A DNA stretch of 64,000 nt from Serratia marcescens (GTDB lineage Bacteria > Pseudomonadota > Gammaproteobacteria > Enterobacterales > Enterobacteriaceae). This document shows, one piece after another, positions 27,364 to 36,108 of the stretch. The position numbers were made by a program, and so were the translations under genes. The notes under the pieces are model-generated. The model ran no database searches, had not been told where the DNA came from, and was given only the letters and a program-made list of their open reading frames with translations. Positions within the stretch are counted from its first letter, which is position 1, and every line of letters starts with the position of its first letter. The stretch lies in assembly GCF_001902635.1 (NCBI RefSeq), contig NZ_MJAO01000011.1, forward strand, positions 1 through 64,000, read 5' to 3'.

Positions 27364-28272
27364 TCAGCGTTCCAGATGCGGCTGCATCAGGCTCTCAAAC
27401 CACTCATGAAACACCGCCAGGCGGCGTGAACGCTGGCGGCGATGGGGATAGATCAGGGCGATCGGCATGGAGGCGGCACGGTAGCCGGGCATCACCTCCA
27501 CCAGTTCACCGGCGTCGATCAGGTGCTGCACGTCGTAGCGCGGGATTTGCATCAGCCCCAGCCCGGCGCGGCAGCAGGCGATATAGCTTTCGGCGTTGTT
27601 GACCACCACCCGGCTGGGCAGTTCGAGCCGCTGGGTGTGGCCGTCGCCGGTCAGGTATTCCCAGGGGGATTCCCGGCCGGTTTTGGGCGAGGCGTAGCCG
27701 ATGCTCCAATGCCCTGCGGTGAGATCGCCGGGCTGGAGCGGATGGCCGAATTCGTTCAGATAGGCGGGGCTGGCGCAGTTGATCAATGCGAGATGGCCGA
27801 GTGGGCGCATCACCAGGCTGCTGTCGTGCAGATCGCCGACGCGCACCGCGCAGTCGACCCCTTCCTGCACCAGATCGATGGCGCGATCGGCGGAGCCGAG
27901 CACCAGCTGCAGGTGAGGGTGGCGCCGCAGCAGGCCGGGCAGCGCCGGCGCGATCAGCCGGCGGGCGATGCGGCTCGGTACGTCGACGCTGAGCCGGCCG
28001 GAGGCCTGGCGCTGGCTGGCCTGAAACGACTGATCGATGTCTTCCACCTCGGCCAGCAGCGGGCGCAGCCGCTCGAGCAGCTGTTCGCCATCGGCCGTCA
28101 GCCGCACCTGCCGCGTGGTGCGGTGCAGCAGGCGCACGCCCAGCTGCGTTTCCAGTTGCTGTACGGCGGCGGACACCGAGGCGCGCGGCACCTCCAGCGC
28201 ATGGGCCGCCCGGATAAAGCTGCCCATCTCTGCCACCTGCACGAATACGCGGTACTGATTGAATCTGTCCAT
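27364..28272 (-). CDS. LysR-family regulator
   Basis: 302 residues. N-terminal wHTH (MDRFNQYRVFVQVAEMGSF to AVQQLETQLGVRLLHRTTRQ) and an effector domain of the CrgA/DmlR type (FDVPSRIARRLIAPALPGLL-like segment at 90-110, VRVGDLHDSSLVMRPLG). It lies 103 bases downstream of the SDR gene on the same strand. It may regulate that gene, as LysR proteins of this branch often pair with oxidoreductases. Not part of the E. coli backbone. Confidence 0.9.
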   Translation of the reverse strand: MDRFNQYRVFVQVAEMGSFIRAAHALEVPRASVSAAVQQLETQLGVRLLHRTTRQVRLTADGEQLLERLRPLLAEVEDIDQSFQASQRQASGRLSVDVPSRIARRLIAPALPGLLRRHPHLQLVLGSADRAIDLVQEGVDCAVRVGDLHDSSLVMRPLGHLALINCASPAYLNEFGHPLQPGDLTAGHWSIGYASPKTGRESPWEYLTGDGHTQRLELPSRVVVNNAESYIACCRAGLGLMQIPRYDVQHLIDAGELVEVMPGYRAASMPIALIYPHRRQRSRRLAVFHEWFESLMQPHLER

Positions 28273-28375
28273 CTCGTTGGCCTGCTGCTCCTTGGCGCCG
28301 TTCCCGACAGAGAGTGTAGCCGCATGGCGCGGTTACGTGCGAGCTGGTGCGGGGGCATTTCCACCCCCGTTGGGC

Positions 28376-29149
28376 TTATTTGGTGGTGTAGCCGCCGTTG
28401 ATCAGGATGGTTTGGCCGGTGATCCACCAGCCGTCGCTGACCAGATGGCGGATGAACGGCACCACGTCTTCGATATCGGTCAGGCCGGTTTGGCTGAACG
28501 GCGACAGCGCCGCCGCCGTTTTGTGGTAGGCCACGGCGTCCGCGCCTTCCGCCGGGTAGAAGAACGGGGTGTCCATCGGGCCGGGGCCGACCGCGGTCAC
28601 GGAAATGCCGCGTTCGCCGAACTCCTTGGCGGCGGCGCGGGTGAAGTGCTCCACCGGCGCCTTGGTGCCGGCGTAAGCGGCGTAGAACGGCGTGAAGGCG
28701 CCGAGCAATGAGGTGACCAATGTGCAGATCTTGCCGTTGTCGTTGAGGTGCTTGCCCGCTTCTTTCAGGAAGAAGAACGCGGTTTTGGCGTTGACCGCCG
28801 TCATCTCGTCGTACTCGGCTTCGCTGATGTCGGCCATCGGTTTTTTCAGCACTTTGCCGACGGTATTGATGGCGATGTCCGGCTTGCCGACGGCGGCGAT
28901 CGCATCGGCGAACAGCTTCTCGACCGCGCCCGCGGTGGTCAAATCGGCCTGCAGCGCGACGCCTTGCGCCCCGGCGGCCTGGATGGCGGCGACGGTTTTC
29001 TCCGCCTCGGCTTGAGACGCGGCGCTGTTGTAATGGATCACCACCGCCCTGGCGCCTTGTTCAGCTAAATCGCGAGCGATCAGCCCGCCGAGGTTCTTGG
29101 CGCCGCCGGCGATCAGTACGGTTTTTCCCTTGATTGAATGGTTTGCCAT
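28376..29149 (-). CDS. SDR-family oxidoreductase
   Basis: 257 residues. Rossmann motif VLIAGGAKNLGGLIARDLA (a GxxxxxG variant), NTVGKVLKKP, catalytic S/Y/K as TSLLGAFTPFYAAYAGTK, and VGPGPMDTPFF after the active site. Classical short-chain dehydrogenase; NAD(P)H preference and substrate unknown. Precedes the LysR gene. Confidence 0.9.
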   Translation of the reverse strand: MANHSIKGKTVLIAGGAKNLGGLIARDLAEQGARAVVIHYNSAASQAEAEKTVAAIQAAGAQGVALQADLTTAGAVEKLFADAIAAVGKPDIAINTVGKVLKKPMADISEAEYDEMTAVNAKTAFFFLKEAGKHLNDNGKICTLVTSLLGAFTPFYAAYAGTKAPVEHFTRAAAKEFGERGISVTAVGPGPMDTPFFYPAEGADAVAYHKTAAALSPFSQTGLTDIEDVVPFIRHLVSDGWWITGQTILINGGYTTK

Positions 29150-29560
29150 AACAGTTTCCTTGGATGAACGTAACGGAAACCTGAGTCTAGCCAGCGTAGG
29201 ATGAAAGATCAGCGGCGTGGGGCGGGATAGACTATCCAGAAAAACCGACTAATAGAACGCGCCGGCGGGTGACTTCCCGGCGCGTGGCGGTAAATTTTAT
29301 CCACCGATCGGGCCAGCTTGCGTTTCATTAACCTACAATGATGGATATGGGCCTCATCATTTCCCCTCTGAGTGGAACCACGCTGTGCAAATCTCTCTGT
29401 GCGGTGCGGTAACGTCTCCGGAGGCGGTGGGTTATGGGCGTGGCCCGTGCAGGCAAAAAAGGGGATGAGAGCGGTAAGCTCCAGCAGAGTATCGGGTAAT
29501 GAGGTAGGGCGGTTGGACCCGGCGGATGGCCGCGGATAACAACGCCTTGAGGGGGCAATC
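29150..29560. other. Intergenic region between the SDR gene and uspB
   Basis: 411 bases with the divergent promoters of the SDR gene and uspB. It contains a GC-rich inverted repeat ACGCGCCGG / CCGGCGCGT (29257-29285, 11-base loop) without an adjoining T-run. The open frame on the minus strand here has no protein-like features. A GAGGGGG ribosome binding site precedes uspB. Confidence 0.5.
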
Positions 29561-29896
29561 ATGATCAGTACCGTCGCGCTGTTTTGGGCTTTATGTGTGG
29601 TGTGTGTGGTAAACATGGTGCGGTATTACTCTTCTCTGCGCGCGCTGCTGGTGGTATTGCGCGGCTGCGACCCGCTGCTGTACCAATACGTCGACGGCGG
29701 CGGTTTCTTTACCGCCCACGGTCAACCGAGCAAGCAGCTGAGACTGGTGCGCTATATCTTCGCGCAGCGCTATGTCGAGCACCACGATCCGGAGTTTATT
29801 CGCCGCTGCGAGCGAGTGCGCGGGCAGTTCATGCTGACCTCGGCGCTGTGCGGCCTGGTGGTCATCAGCCTGATAGCGCTGATGATCTGGTATTAA
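29561..29896 (+). CDS. uspB: Universal stress protein B
   Basis: 111 residues, an inner-membrane protein with an N-terminal helix ([22 protein letters not shown]) and a C-terminal helix ([16 protein letters not shown]), joined by a basic cytoplasmic or periplasmic segment ([30 protein letters not shown]). Matches E. coli UspB in length and pattern. In E. coli it is sigma-S dependent. Convergent with pitA. Confidence 0.95.
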   Translation: MISTVALFWALCVVCVVNMVRYYSSLRALLVVLRGCDPLLYQYVDGGGFFTAHGQPSKQLRLVRYIFAQRYVEHHDPEFIRRCERVRGQFMLTSALCGLVVISLIALMIWY

Positions 29897-29924
29897 TTCC
29901 TTCCTGTTTCCCTTGATGCAGGCA

Positions 29925-29955
29925 TAAAAAAGGCGGCCATGCGGCCGCCTTTCTC
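29925..29955. terminator. Bidirectional terminator between uspB and pitA
   Basis: AAAGGCGGCC / GGCCGCCTTT around ATGC, with five A on the left side serving the minus strand and TTT on the right. Confidence 0.88.
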
Positions 29956-29969
29956 GTGATGCTTATCGC

Positions 29970-31472
29970 TTAGATCAGCTTCAGCGCAACCCAATACAGC
30001 GCACCGGAAAGCAGAATCGAGATTGGCAGGGTCAGTACCCAGGCCAACAGGATGTTCTTCACGGTTTTGCTCTGCACGCCGCCGCCGTCCACGATCATCG
30101 TCCCGGCAACCGCCGAAGAGAGGACGTGGGTGGTGGAGACCGGCATGCCGGTATAGCTCGCCACGCCGATCGACAGCGCTGCGGTCATCTGGGCCGACAC
30201 GCCCTGGGCGTAGGTCATGCCTTTCTTACCGATCTTCTCGCCGATGGTGGTGGCCACGCGTTTCCAGCCCACCATGGTGCCGAGCGACAGTGCCAGCGCG
30301 ACGGCGACGATGATCCACATCGGCGCGTACTCGACGGTTTGCAGCAGATCCTGACGCAGGTTCTTCAGGAAGCGCTGGTCGGCGGACGAGGTTTCCGGCA
30401 GCTTGGCGACTTTATCCGCCGTGTCGGTCACGCACATCAGCAGGCGGCGCAGGTGGCTGCGCTGGTCAACCGTCAGCTGATCGTAGCTTTGCAGGTTGGT
30501 CAGCATGCCCTGAGCCAGCTCGATCGCCGGCATGGCGCGCGAACTGTCGCAGTGGAACTCGGCCGGCTTGTTAGGCACAACTTCGTCATCCGGGCTTGGC
30601 ACCAGCGGCGTCAGCGACACCGCATGCGACAGCGCGTCACCGTGCTGCTGGTAATATTGCTGCAGGTGGGTCACGGCATCACGCGTACGGGTGATGTCAT
30701 AACCGGTTGCATTCATATTGACCACGAAGCCGGCCGGCGCAACGCCGATCAGCACCAGCATGATAAGGCCGATACCTTTCTGGCCGTCGTTGGCACCGTG
30801 CGAGAAGCTAACGCCAATCGCCGACAGGATCAGTGCGATACGGGTCCAGAACGGCGGCTTGCGTTTGCCGTCGACCTTTTCACGTTCCGCAGGGGTCATG
30901 TGGATACGCTGGCGTTTCTTGGTGCCACTCCAATAGCGGCGCAAGGCGAACACCATCACTCCCGCCACCATCATGCCGACCAGCGGCGAGAACAGCAGAG
31001 AAAGGAAAATTCCAATCATTTTCGGGACGTTAAGCGCATCCACCACCGAAGTGTGGGTCATCAGGGCGTTGGTTAAACCGACACCGATGATTGCGCCTAT
31101 CAGCGTATGGGAACTGGAGGCCGGCAGACCGAAATACCAGGTGCCGAGGTTCCAGATGATTGCCGCCAACAGCATGGAGAAGACCATGGCTAATCCGTGT
31201 GCTGAACTGACGTTCAACAACAGATCGGTAGGCAGCAAGTGGACGATGGCGTAAGCAACACTCAAACCGCCGAGCATTACGCCAAGAAAGTTGAACAAGC
31301 CTGCCATCACGACCGCAAGTTGCGAGCGCATGGCGCGGGTATAAATTACTGTAGCAACCGCATTGGCCGTATCATGAAAACCGTTGATGGCTTCATAAAA
31401 CAACACGAACAACAATGCGAGAATTAACATCAGGCCGGTATGGAAATCCAGGCCAGCGAACAAATGCAGCAT
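29970..31472 (-). CDS. pitA: Low-affinity inorganic phosphate transporter
   Basis: 500 residues, about ten membrane helices. The two PiT signature repeats are present: [23 protein letters not shown] near the N-terminus, and [20 protein letters not shown] with [23 protein letters not shown] in the C-terminal half, separated by a large cytoplasmic loop. It imports metal-phosphate complexes by proton symport. Same location as in E. coli, between uspB and yhiN. Confidence 0.97.
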   Translation of the reverse strand: MLHLFAGLDFHTGLMLILALLFVLFYEAINGFHDTANAVATVIYTRAMRSQLAVVMAGLFNFLGVMLGGLSVAYAIVHLLPTDLLLNVSSAHGLAMVFSMLLAAIIWNLGTWYFGLPASSSHTLIGAIIGVGLTNALMTHTSVVDALNVPKMIGIFLSLLFSPLVGMMVAGVMVFALRRYWSGTKKRQRIHMTPAEREKVDGKRKPPFWTRIALILSAIGVSFSHGANDGQKGIGLIMLVLIGVAPAGFVVNMNATGYDITRTRDAVTHLQQYYQQHGDALSHAVSLTPLVPSPDDEVVPNKPAEFHCDSSRAMPAIELAQGMLTNLQSYDQLTVDQRSHLRRLLMCVTDTADKVAKLPETSSADQRFLKNLRQDLLQTVEYAPMWIIVAVALALSLGTMVGWKRVATTIGEKIGKKGMTYAQGVSAQMTAALSIGVASYTGMPVSTTHVLSSAVAGTMIVDGGGVQSKTVKNILLAWVLTLPISILLSGALYWVALKLI

Positions 31473-31772
31473 AAGCGTTACGCCAGTTTGTGGACATGAA
31501 CGCCGCGCATTATCAGTGACAACCGGTGCCGGGGAAAAGGAAAATATGACGTTTTTTTGATTTAGACATGACGAAATGATGGCGTGTCTATCACAAAAAG
31601 ATGAAATATCAACGCGTTATTCTCCTCTGACCTCTGTAATATTTTCTTACTATGGCGTTGGCGGCGCGGGGGCTTTACAATCTGCCGCCGTGAATTTAGC
31701 GGTGACCGGCGGCGAAACGGCGTAATATGGCGCTCTTTTGTCGCGATTGTGGTTTTGATAAGAGAGGCTCAG
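31473..31772. other. Intergenic region between pitA and yhiN
   Basis: 300 bases holding the divergent promoters of pitA and yhiN. The stretch 31541-31640 is AT-rich with an A/T-run (GTTTTTTTGATTTAGAC). I found no obvious Pho box and no further gene. Confidence 0.5.
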
Positions 31773-32972
31773 GTGGAACAGTTTGATGTCGTAGTGATTG
31801 GGGCGGGCGCCGCCGGCATGTTTTGCGCCGCGCAGGCGGGGCAACTCGGTTGCCGCGTGTTGCTGCTCGACAACGGCAAAAAACCGGGCCGCAAGATCCT
31901 GATGTCCGGCGGCGGGCGTTGCAACTTTACCAACCTGTACGCCGAACCGGCGGCCTACCTGTCAAACAACCCGCATTTTTGCAAATCGGCGCTGGCGCGC
32001 TACACCCAGTGGGACTTCATCGATCTGATCAACCGCTACGGCATCGCCTACCATGAAAAAACGCTGGGGCAGCTGTTCTGCGACGACTCGGCGCAACAGG
32101 TGGTGGATCTGCTGGTCAAAGAGTGCGAGCTGGGCCAGGTGACGATGCGTCTGCGCAGCGAAGTACTGGGCGTGGAGAAAAGCGAACATGGCTACGAGCT
32201 GACGCTGAATGGCGAAAAAGTGAGTGCTCGCTCACTTGTGGTGGCCAGCGGCGGATTGTCCATGCCGGGGCTGGGGGCGTCGCCGTTCGGCTACAAGCTG
32301 GCGGAGCAGTTCGGCCTCAAGGTGCTGCCGACGCGTGCCGGGCTGGTGCCTTTTACCCTGCATAAGCCGTTGTTGGAACATTTACAGACGCTGTCCGGCG
32401 TCTCGGTGCCGGCGGTGATCACCGCCGAGAACGGTGTCAGCTTCCGCGAAAGCATCCTGTTTACCCATCGCGGCCTGTCCGGCCCGGCGGTGCTGCAGCT
32501 GTCCAGCTACTGGCAGCCGGGTGAGTATGTGAGCGTTAACTTACTTCCTGAGCTAGATTTGGCGGCCTTCCTGGATGACCAACGGCGCCAGCACCCGAAC
32601 CAAAGCCTGAAAAACACCCTGGCGTTGCAATTGCCGAAGCGGTTGGTGGAATGCCTGCAAACGTTGGGACAACTGCCGGAGGCGACGCTGAAGCAGCTAA
32701 ATGCGCCGCAGCAGGCGGCGCTGGTGGATCTGTTGCAGAACTGGCGCGTGCAGCCGAACGGCACCGAAGGTTACCGCACGGCAGAAGTGACGCTTGGCGG
32801 CGTCGACACCCATGAGCTTTCCTCCAAGACAATGGAAGCCCACAAGGCGCCGGGGCTCTACTTTATCGGCGAAGTGGTGGACGTGACCGGGTGGTTGGGC
32901 GGCTACAACTTCCAGTGGGCGTGGAGCTCGGCCTGGGCCTGTGCCCAGGCGTTGGCGGCGCAGGGGCGTTAA
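31773..32972 (+). CDS. yhiN: YhiN/HI0933-family flavoprotein
   Basis: 399 residues from GTG 31773 (V/M-EQFDVVVIGAGAAGMFCAAQAG), with AGAGAGG upstream. An in-frame GTG 24 bases earlier lacks a site. FAD motif GAGAAGM, KKPGRKILMSGGGRCNFTN typical of this family, and C-terminal VDVTGWLGGYNFQWAWSSAWACAQALA. NAD(P)/FAD-dependent oxidoreductase of unknown substrate. Same place as E. coli yhiN. Confidence 0.95.
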   Translation: MEQFDVVVIGAGAAGMFCAAQAGQLGCRVLLLDNGKKPGRKILMSGGGRCNFTNLYAEPAAYLSNNPHFCKSALARYTQWDFIDLINRYGIAYHEKTLGQLFCDDSAQQVVDLLVKECELGQVTMRLRSEVLGVEKSEHGYELTLNGEKVSARSLVVASGGLSMPGLGASPFGYKLAEQFGLKVLPTRAGLVPFTLHKPLLEHLQTLSGVSVPAVITAENGVSFRESILFTHRGLSGPAVLQLSSYWQPGEYVSVNLLPELDLAAFLDDQRRQHPNQSLKNTLALQLPKRLVECLQTLGQLPEATLKQLNAPQQAALVDLLQNWRVQPNGTEGYRTAEVTLGGVDTHELSSKTMEAHKAPGLYFIGEVVDVTGWLGGYNFQWAWSSAWACAQALAAQGR

Positions 32973-32980
32973 AAGGTCGC

Positions 32981-33994
32981 TCAGTCTTGAAACGTGCCGG
33001 GTCGCCTTGGCCCGGCATTGAGCTTATTCATTAATTTTATTTTAGTATCGCCGTCGAGAAAACTCGCTTCCAGCGCCTGTCGGTTGCAGCGGTTAAAATC
33101 CTCATCGTTCCAACCGAAGGCGTCATGCAACAGCCAATACTCTTTGTTCAGCGTGGTATCGGCGACGGTGCGCGCATCGGTATTCACGTTCAGCCGGACC
33201 CCTAACTTTTTCAGCCGGTCTATCGGGTGATCGTCGATGCTGTCGAACAGATTGCAGGTGAGATTGCAGCTGGGGCAGATCTCGAGCAGGACGCCGGTGG
33301 CTATCAGGCGCTCGACGAGCGCAGCATCCTCGATGCTTCTGACGCCGTGGCCGATGCGCGACACCCGCAGTTGATCCAGCGTCTCCCGCACGCTGTCGGC
33401 GCCTTTCGCCTCGCCGGCGTGGGCGATGACATTCCCGCCGGCTTCGCGCACCGCGCGAAAGGCCGCCACATGGTTGGTCAGCGGGTAACGCGCCTCGTCG
33501 GCGGCCAAATCCAGCGCGACCACCCCGCGGCCCAGAAAGTTAACCACCAACCCGGCCGTTTGCAGGCTGGCGGCCGCGTCGAAATGCCGCAGCGTGCACA
33601 GGATCAGCCCGGCGCCGATGCCGTAAGTTCGCGAGGCGTCATGCATGGCGGCGATCACCGTTTCGACCACCGCCTCGCCGGTTAATCCCATCCGGGTATG
33701 CAGCAGCGGCGCAAAGCGCAATTCTGCATAGATGACGTTATCCGCCGCCAGCTGCGCGAAGAGATCATCGACGGCTAACGCAATCGCCTGCTGCGTTTGC
33801 AGAAGCGCGATCTGCGGCGCTATTTTGCTTAAAAAATCCCCCAGATCGGCGCATGTCTTCGGCGCGACAAATTGCCGATTAAATGCCGTTCTTGTTATTT
33901 GCGGGTCGATCTTTTTTAAATAGTGGTAGCTTAAACACGTATCTAAATGGACGTGTAATTCCACCTTGTTTAATTCTCTCGGATCGAAAGTCAT
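32981..33994 (-). CDS. Adenosine deaminase-like amidohydrolase
   Basis: 337 residues from ATG 33994, which overlaps the nucleoside hydrolase stop (ATGA). Metal site ELHVHLD at 10-16, catalytic HAGEAKG, then RIGHGVRSIED, LEICPSCNLTCNL and NVNTDARTVAD. The usual STDDP is NTDAR here: the metal Asp is kept, the second Asp is Ala. This is a known variation in some Add-type deaminases, but it weakens the assignment of adenosine as substrate. Coupled to the hydrolase, it would convert adenine-type nucleosides or related purines. Confidence 0.8.
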   Translation of the reverse strand: MTFDPRELNKVELHVHLDTCLSYHYLKKIDPQITRTAFNRQFVAPKTCADLGDFLSKIAPQIALLQTQQAIALAVDDLFAQLAADNVIYAELRFAPLLHTRMGLTGEAVVETVIAAMHDASRTYGIGAGLILCTLRHFDAAASLQTAGLVVNFLGRGVVALDLAADEARYPLTNHVAAFRAVREAGGNVIAHAGEAKGADSVRETLDQLRVSRIGHGVRSIEDAALVERLIATGVLLEICPSCNLTCNLFDSIDDHPIDRLKKLGVRLNVNTDARTVADTTLNKEYWLLHDAFGWNDEDFNRCNRQALEASFLDGDTKIKLMNKLNAGPRRPGTFQD

Positions 33995-34944
33995 GATGGC
34001 CACTTATTTAATTCGCGGTGAGATAACAGCGAGAACAGTTTTTCTTTAAACACGCCGGTTTTAATGCGGGTGACGATCTGCGCATTGGCCGGTTTGCCGG
34101 TAAGGTGAGTAGAATCGATGACGTAATGGCCGTAAGAACTTTCACTTTTATATTCTACCCATGAATAAGCCTCCAGACTGGTCTCGACGATGTCCGGGTA
34201 AAGTGCCACCGCCATGGTGGTCGGATCGGGCAAGTCAAACCCTTTGCGCTCGGTGCGCCCGGCGTTGAATGTCATCAGCGCACGATTGCAGCGCACGGTA
34301 AACCGCCCCAGCTCGCCGAGGTGGTTCAATTGTTCAATATCTTGCTCGCCAATAAACGCCTCTCCCATGCCGATTTCCCAGCCGACGAGGGTTAACGGCA
34401 GCCCGGCATTCAGGACCAGATGTGCGGCCTCGGCGTCGGCGTAGAAATTAAATTCGGCCAGTGGGGTGATATTGCCCGGCGTCAGCCCGGAACCGCCCAT
34501 GACATAGACGCTCTTTACCTGCTCTGACAGCGCGGGCGCTTTCAGCACCGCCATCGCGAGATTGGTCAGCGGCCCGAGGGTAACGATTTCCAGCTCGCCA
34601 TTAAACCGGGCGGCGCAGTCTATGATGGCGTCCACGGCATGGGTGGGCTCTGCGGTCAGGCGCGGATCGGCCAAGGCCATATCGCCCATGCCGTCTTCAC
34701 CGTGTATATGGTGCGAGTGATAACGCGTTCGGAAGAGCGGCTTCGCCATGCCGGCATAAACCGGGGGCGCATAGGTTCCCGCTTTTTCGACGCAGATAAG
34801 CGCGTTTTTGACGCATTGTTCAAGCGGGCAGTTTCCTGCGACCGTGGTGATTGCTTCCACGTTTACGCCAGGCTCGCGCAACGCCATCAGCAGCGCGACG
34901 GCATCGTCGGAAGCGGTATCGGTGTCTATCAAAATATGTCGCAT
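33991..34944 (-). CDS. Nucleoside hydrolase (IUNH family)
   Basis: 317 residues from ATG 34944, with GGAGAG upstream; the open frame continues 14 codons further but without a site. Calcium-binding motif DTDTASDDAVALL at 5-17 (DxDxxxDD), VYAGMAKPLFR, HGEDGMGD, EIVTLGPLTNLA, VMGGSGLTPGNITPLAEFNFYADAEAA. It cleaves the N-glycosidic bond of ribonucleosides. Forms an operon with the deaminase, facing the CRP/FNR-type regulator, an arrangement similar to E. coli rihB/yeiL. Confidence 0.92.
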   Translation of the reverse strand: MRHILIDTDTASDDAVALLMALREPGVNVEAITTVAGNCPLEQCVKNALICVEKAGTYAPPVYAGMAKPLFRTRYHSHHIHGEDGMGDMALADPRLTAEPTHAVDAIIDCAARFNGELEIVTLGPLTNLAMAVLKAPALSEQVKSVYVMGGSGLTPGNITPLAEFNFYADAEAAHLVLNAGLPLTLVGWEIGMGEAFIGEQDIEQLNHLGELGRFTVRCNRALMTFNAGRTERKGFDLPDPTTMAVALYPDIVETSLEAYSWVEYKSESSYGHYVIDSTHLTGKPANAQIVTRIKTGVFKEKLFSLLSHRELNKWPS

Positions 34945-34995
34945 AGCACTCTCTCCTGATTGGTTTTCTGGAGAACATACCCACACGGCTCAGGG

Positions 34996-35021
34996 TGAAA
35001 AAGGCCAGATGTCCTTTTTCA
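34996..35021. promoter_or_regulatory. 26-bp palindromic operator between the nucleoside operon and its regulator
   Basis: TGAAAAAGG - 8 bases (CCAGATGT) - CCTTTTTCA, with perfect 9-bp arms. It is centred about 65 bases upstream of the hydrolase ATG and about 98 bases upstream of the regulator ATG. Size and symmetry suit a homodimeric CRP/FNR-type protein. Confidence 0.75.
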
Positions 35022-35106
35022 TTGCAAAGCGCATTGGCTATCTTGTGTGTGATTGAAGAAAAGCGCGGGCGGCGGCAGTAGGATTAACTTCACGGGGCGA
35101 ATAGGC

Positions 35107-35790
35107 ATGATAACGGTCGGTGACAGCAAGATAAAAGAAGCGCTTATCGCGGCGCATAACCTGCAAACGGTGCTGTCACCGGCGCTGGTGGCCGCATTGC
35201 GTCTGGGCAGGATCGAGGCCGGCGAATGCCTGGTGACGCAAAGCGATGGTTTTACCCATCTGTTTTTTCTCGTGCAGGGAAAATTGCAGGTTGAGAACTA
35301 TGATGTGAACGGCAGGCACATCGTCTTTTCTTTCGAAACGGACTTTTCCGTGATAGGCGATTTGGAGCTGTTCTGCCAGACGCAGCGGGTGATGTTCAGC
35401 ACCGTTCAGGCATTGACGGACGCGCTGCTCTTCACGCTGCCGGCCGACGTAGTCAAAACCCAGGCCATGCACGATCCCGTTTTCCTCTCCTTCATGTGCC
35501 GGCAGCTGAGCAACAAACTGCTTAACGCCTCGTTGCTGCATGCGCACGGCGGTTTAACGGCGGAATATAAGTTGCGAAAGCTTTTGTTATTTAAAATGAA
35601 AAATGAAGGGGCGCTGATTCGGCTCGAAAACAGAGAACTGTTGGCGGGCAGATTAGGGATCTCAGTCAGGCAGCTGAGCCGCGCGTTGGCGCAGCTTGAG
35701 GTGGACGGCATTATTCAATTTAAAAACAAATCGCTGCAGGTGATGGATAACCAACGGCTGTCCGAATGCAAAATGAGGTCACCCTATTGA
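35107..35790 (+). CDS. CRP/FNR-family regulator, YeiL-like
   Basis: 227 residues from ATG 35107 (an in-frame TTG at 35053 is less likely). N-terminal cyclic-nucleotide-fold barrel (LVTQSDGFTHLFFLVQGKLQVENYDVNGRH, DFSVIGDLELFCQ) without the RxS phosphate-cassette of CRP. C-terminal HTH: ENRELLAGRLGISVRQLSRALAQLEVDG. No N-terminal Cys cluster, so no FNR-type FeS center. Divergent from the nucleoside operon and probably its regulator through the palindrome at 34996-35021. Confidence 0.85.
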   Translation: MITVGDSKIKEALIAAHNLQTVLSPALVAALRLGRIEAGECLVTQSDGFTHLFFLVQGKLQVENYDVNGRHIVFSFETDFSVIGDLELFCQTQRVMFSTVQALTDALLFTLPADVVKTQAMHDPVFLSFMCRQLSNKLLNASLLHAHGGLTAEYKLRKLLLFKMKNEGALIRLENRELLAGRLGISVRQLSRALAQLEVDGIIQFKNKSLQVMDNQRLSECKMRSPY

Positions 35791-35819
35791 ACGCTGGCAA
35801 GCGTTAGTAGGCTTTTTTT
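35790..35819 (+). terminator. Possible terminator of the CRP/FNR-type gene
   Basis: AACGCT GGCA AGCGTT (35790-35805), a 6-bp stem, then seven T seven bases later. Confidence 0.4.
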
Positions 35820-35952
35820 ATGGCTAATGAATATCAGTGTTATTAATTCCGTTAATTATTATTTCTCTGTATTGAGTTAACGATATTTATTGATATTGAT
35901 TTGTGCTTTTGTCGTATTCTATCTATACATGATATACCCATGATAAAAATGT
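35820..35952. other. AT-rich promoter region before the FemAB/FAD cluster
   Basis: Part of the gap 35791-36092. Very AT-rich (TTATTAATTCCGTTAATTAT and following), with several possible -10 elements such as TATACAT near 35924. No operator repeat seen. Confidence 0.45.
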
Positions 35953-36108
35953 GTGTTAGCCCTGCTATATGGATGGGGCGGGGATACCTTCGGGTTCAGT
36001 GACGATCTCGCGCAGTTGATTATTTTTCTTGTTGGTCTGAGTCTGTTTTTTATAAGCATGGTCAAAGGTTACGTTAAATACTGGGGGCGTAGATGGATAT
36101 CACGATAA
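35953..36108 (+). CDS. Possible 51-residue single-helix membrane peptide
   Basis: GTG 35953 to TAA 36108. The translation reads (M)LALLYGWGGDTFGFSDD, then the hydrophobic segment LAQLIIFLVGLSLFFISMV and a basic tail KGYVKYWGRRWISR. This is a textbook membrane helix with positive-inside tail, sitting where the frame has no competing gene. Its stop lies 14 bases inside the following acyltransferase gene, as in translational coupling. Against it: no ribosome binding site before the GTG. Confidence 0.33.
   Translation: MLALLYGWGGDTFGFSDDLAQLIIFLVGLSLFFISMVKGYVKYWGRRWISR

Noticed and set aside
29209-29616. 135-codon minus-strand frame overlapping uspB
   Set aside because: Composition is Pro/Thr/Arg-rich and shadow-like; uspB on the other strand is certain.
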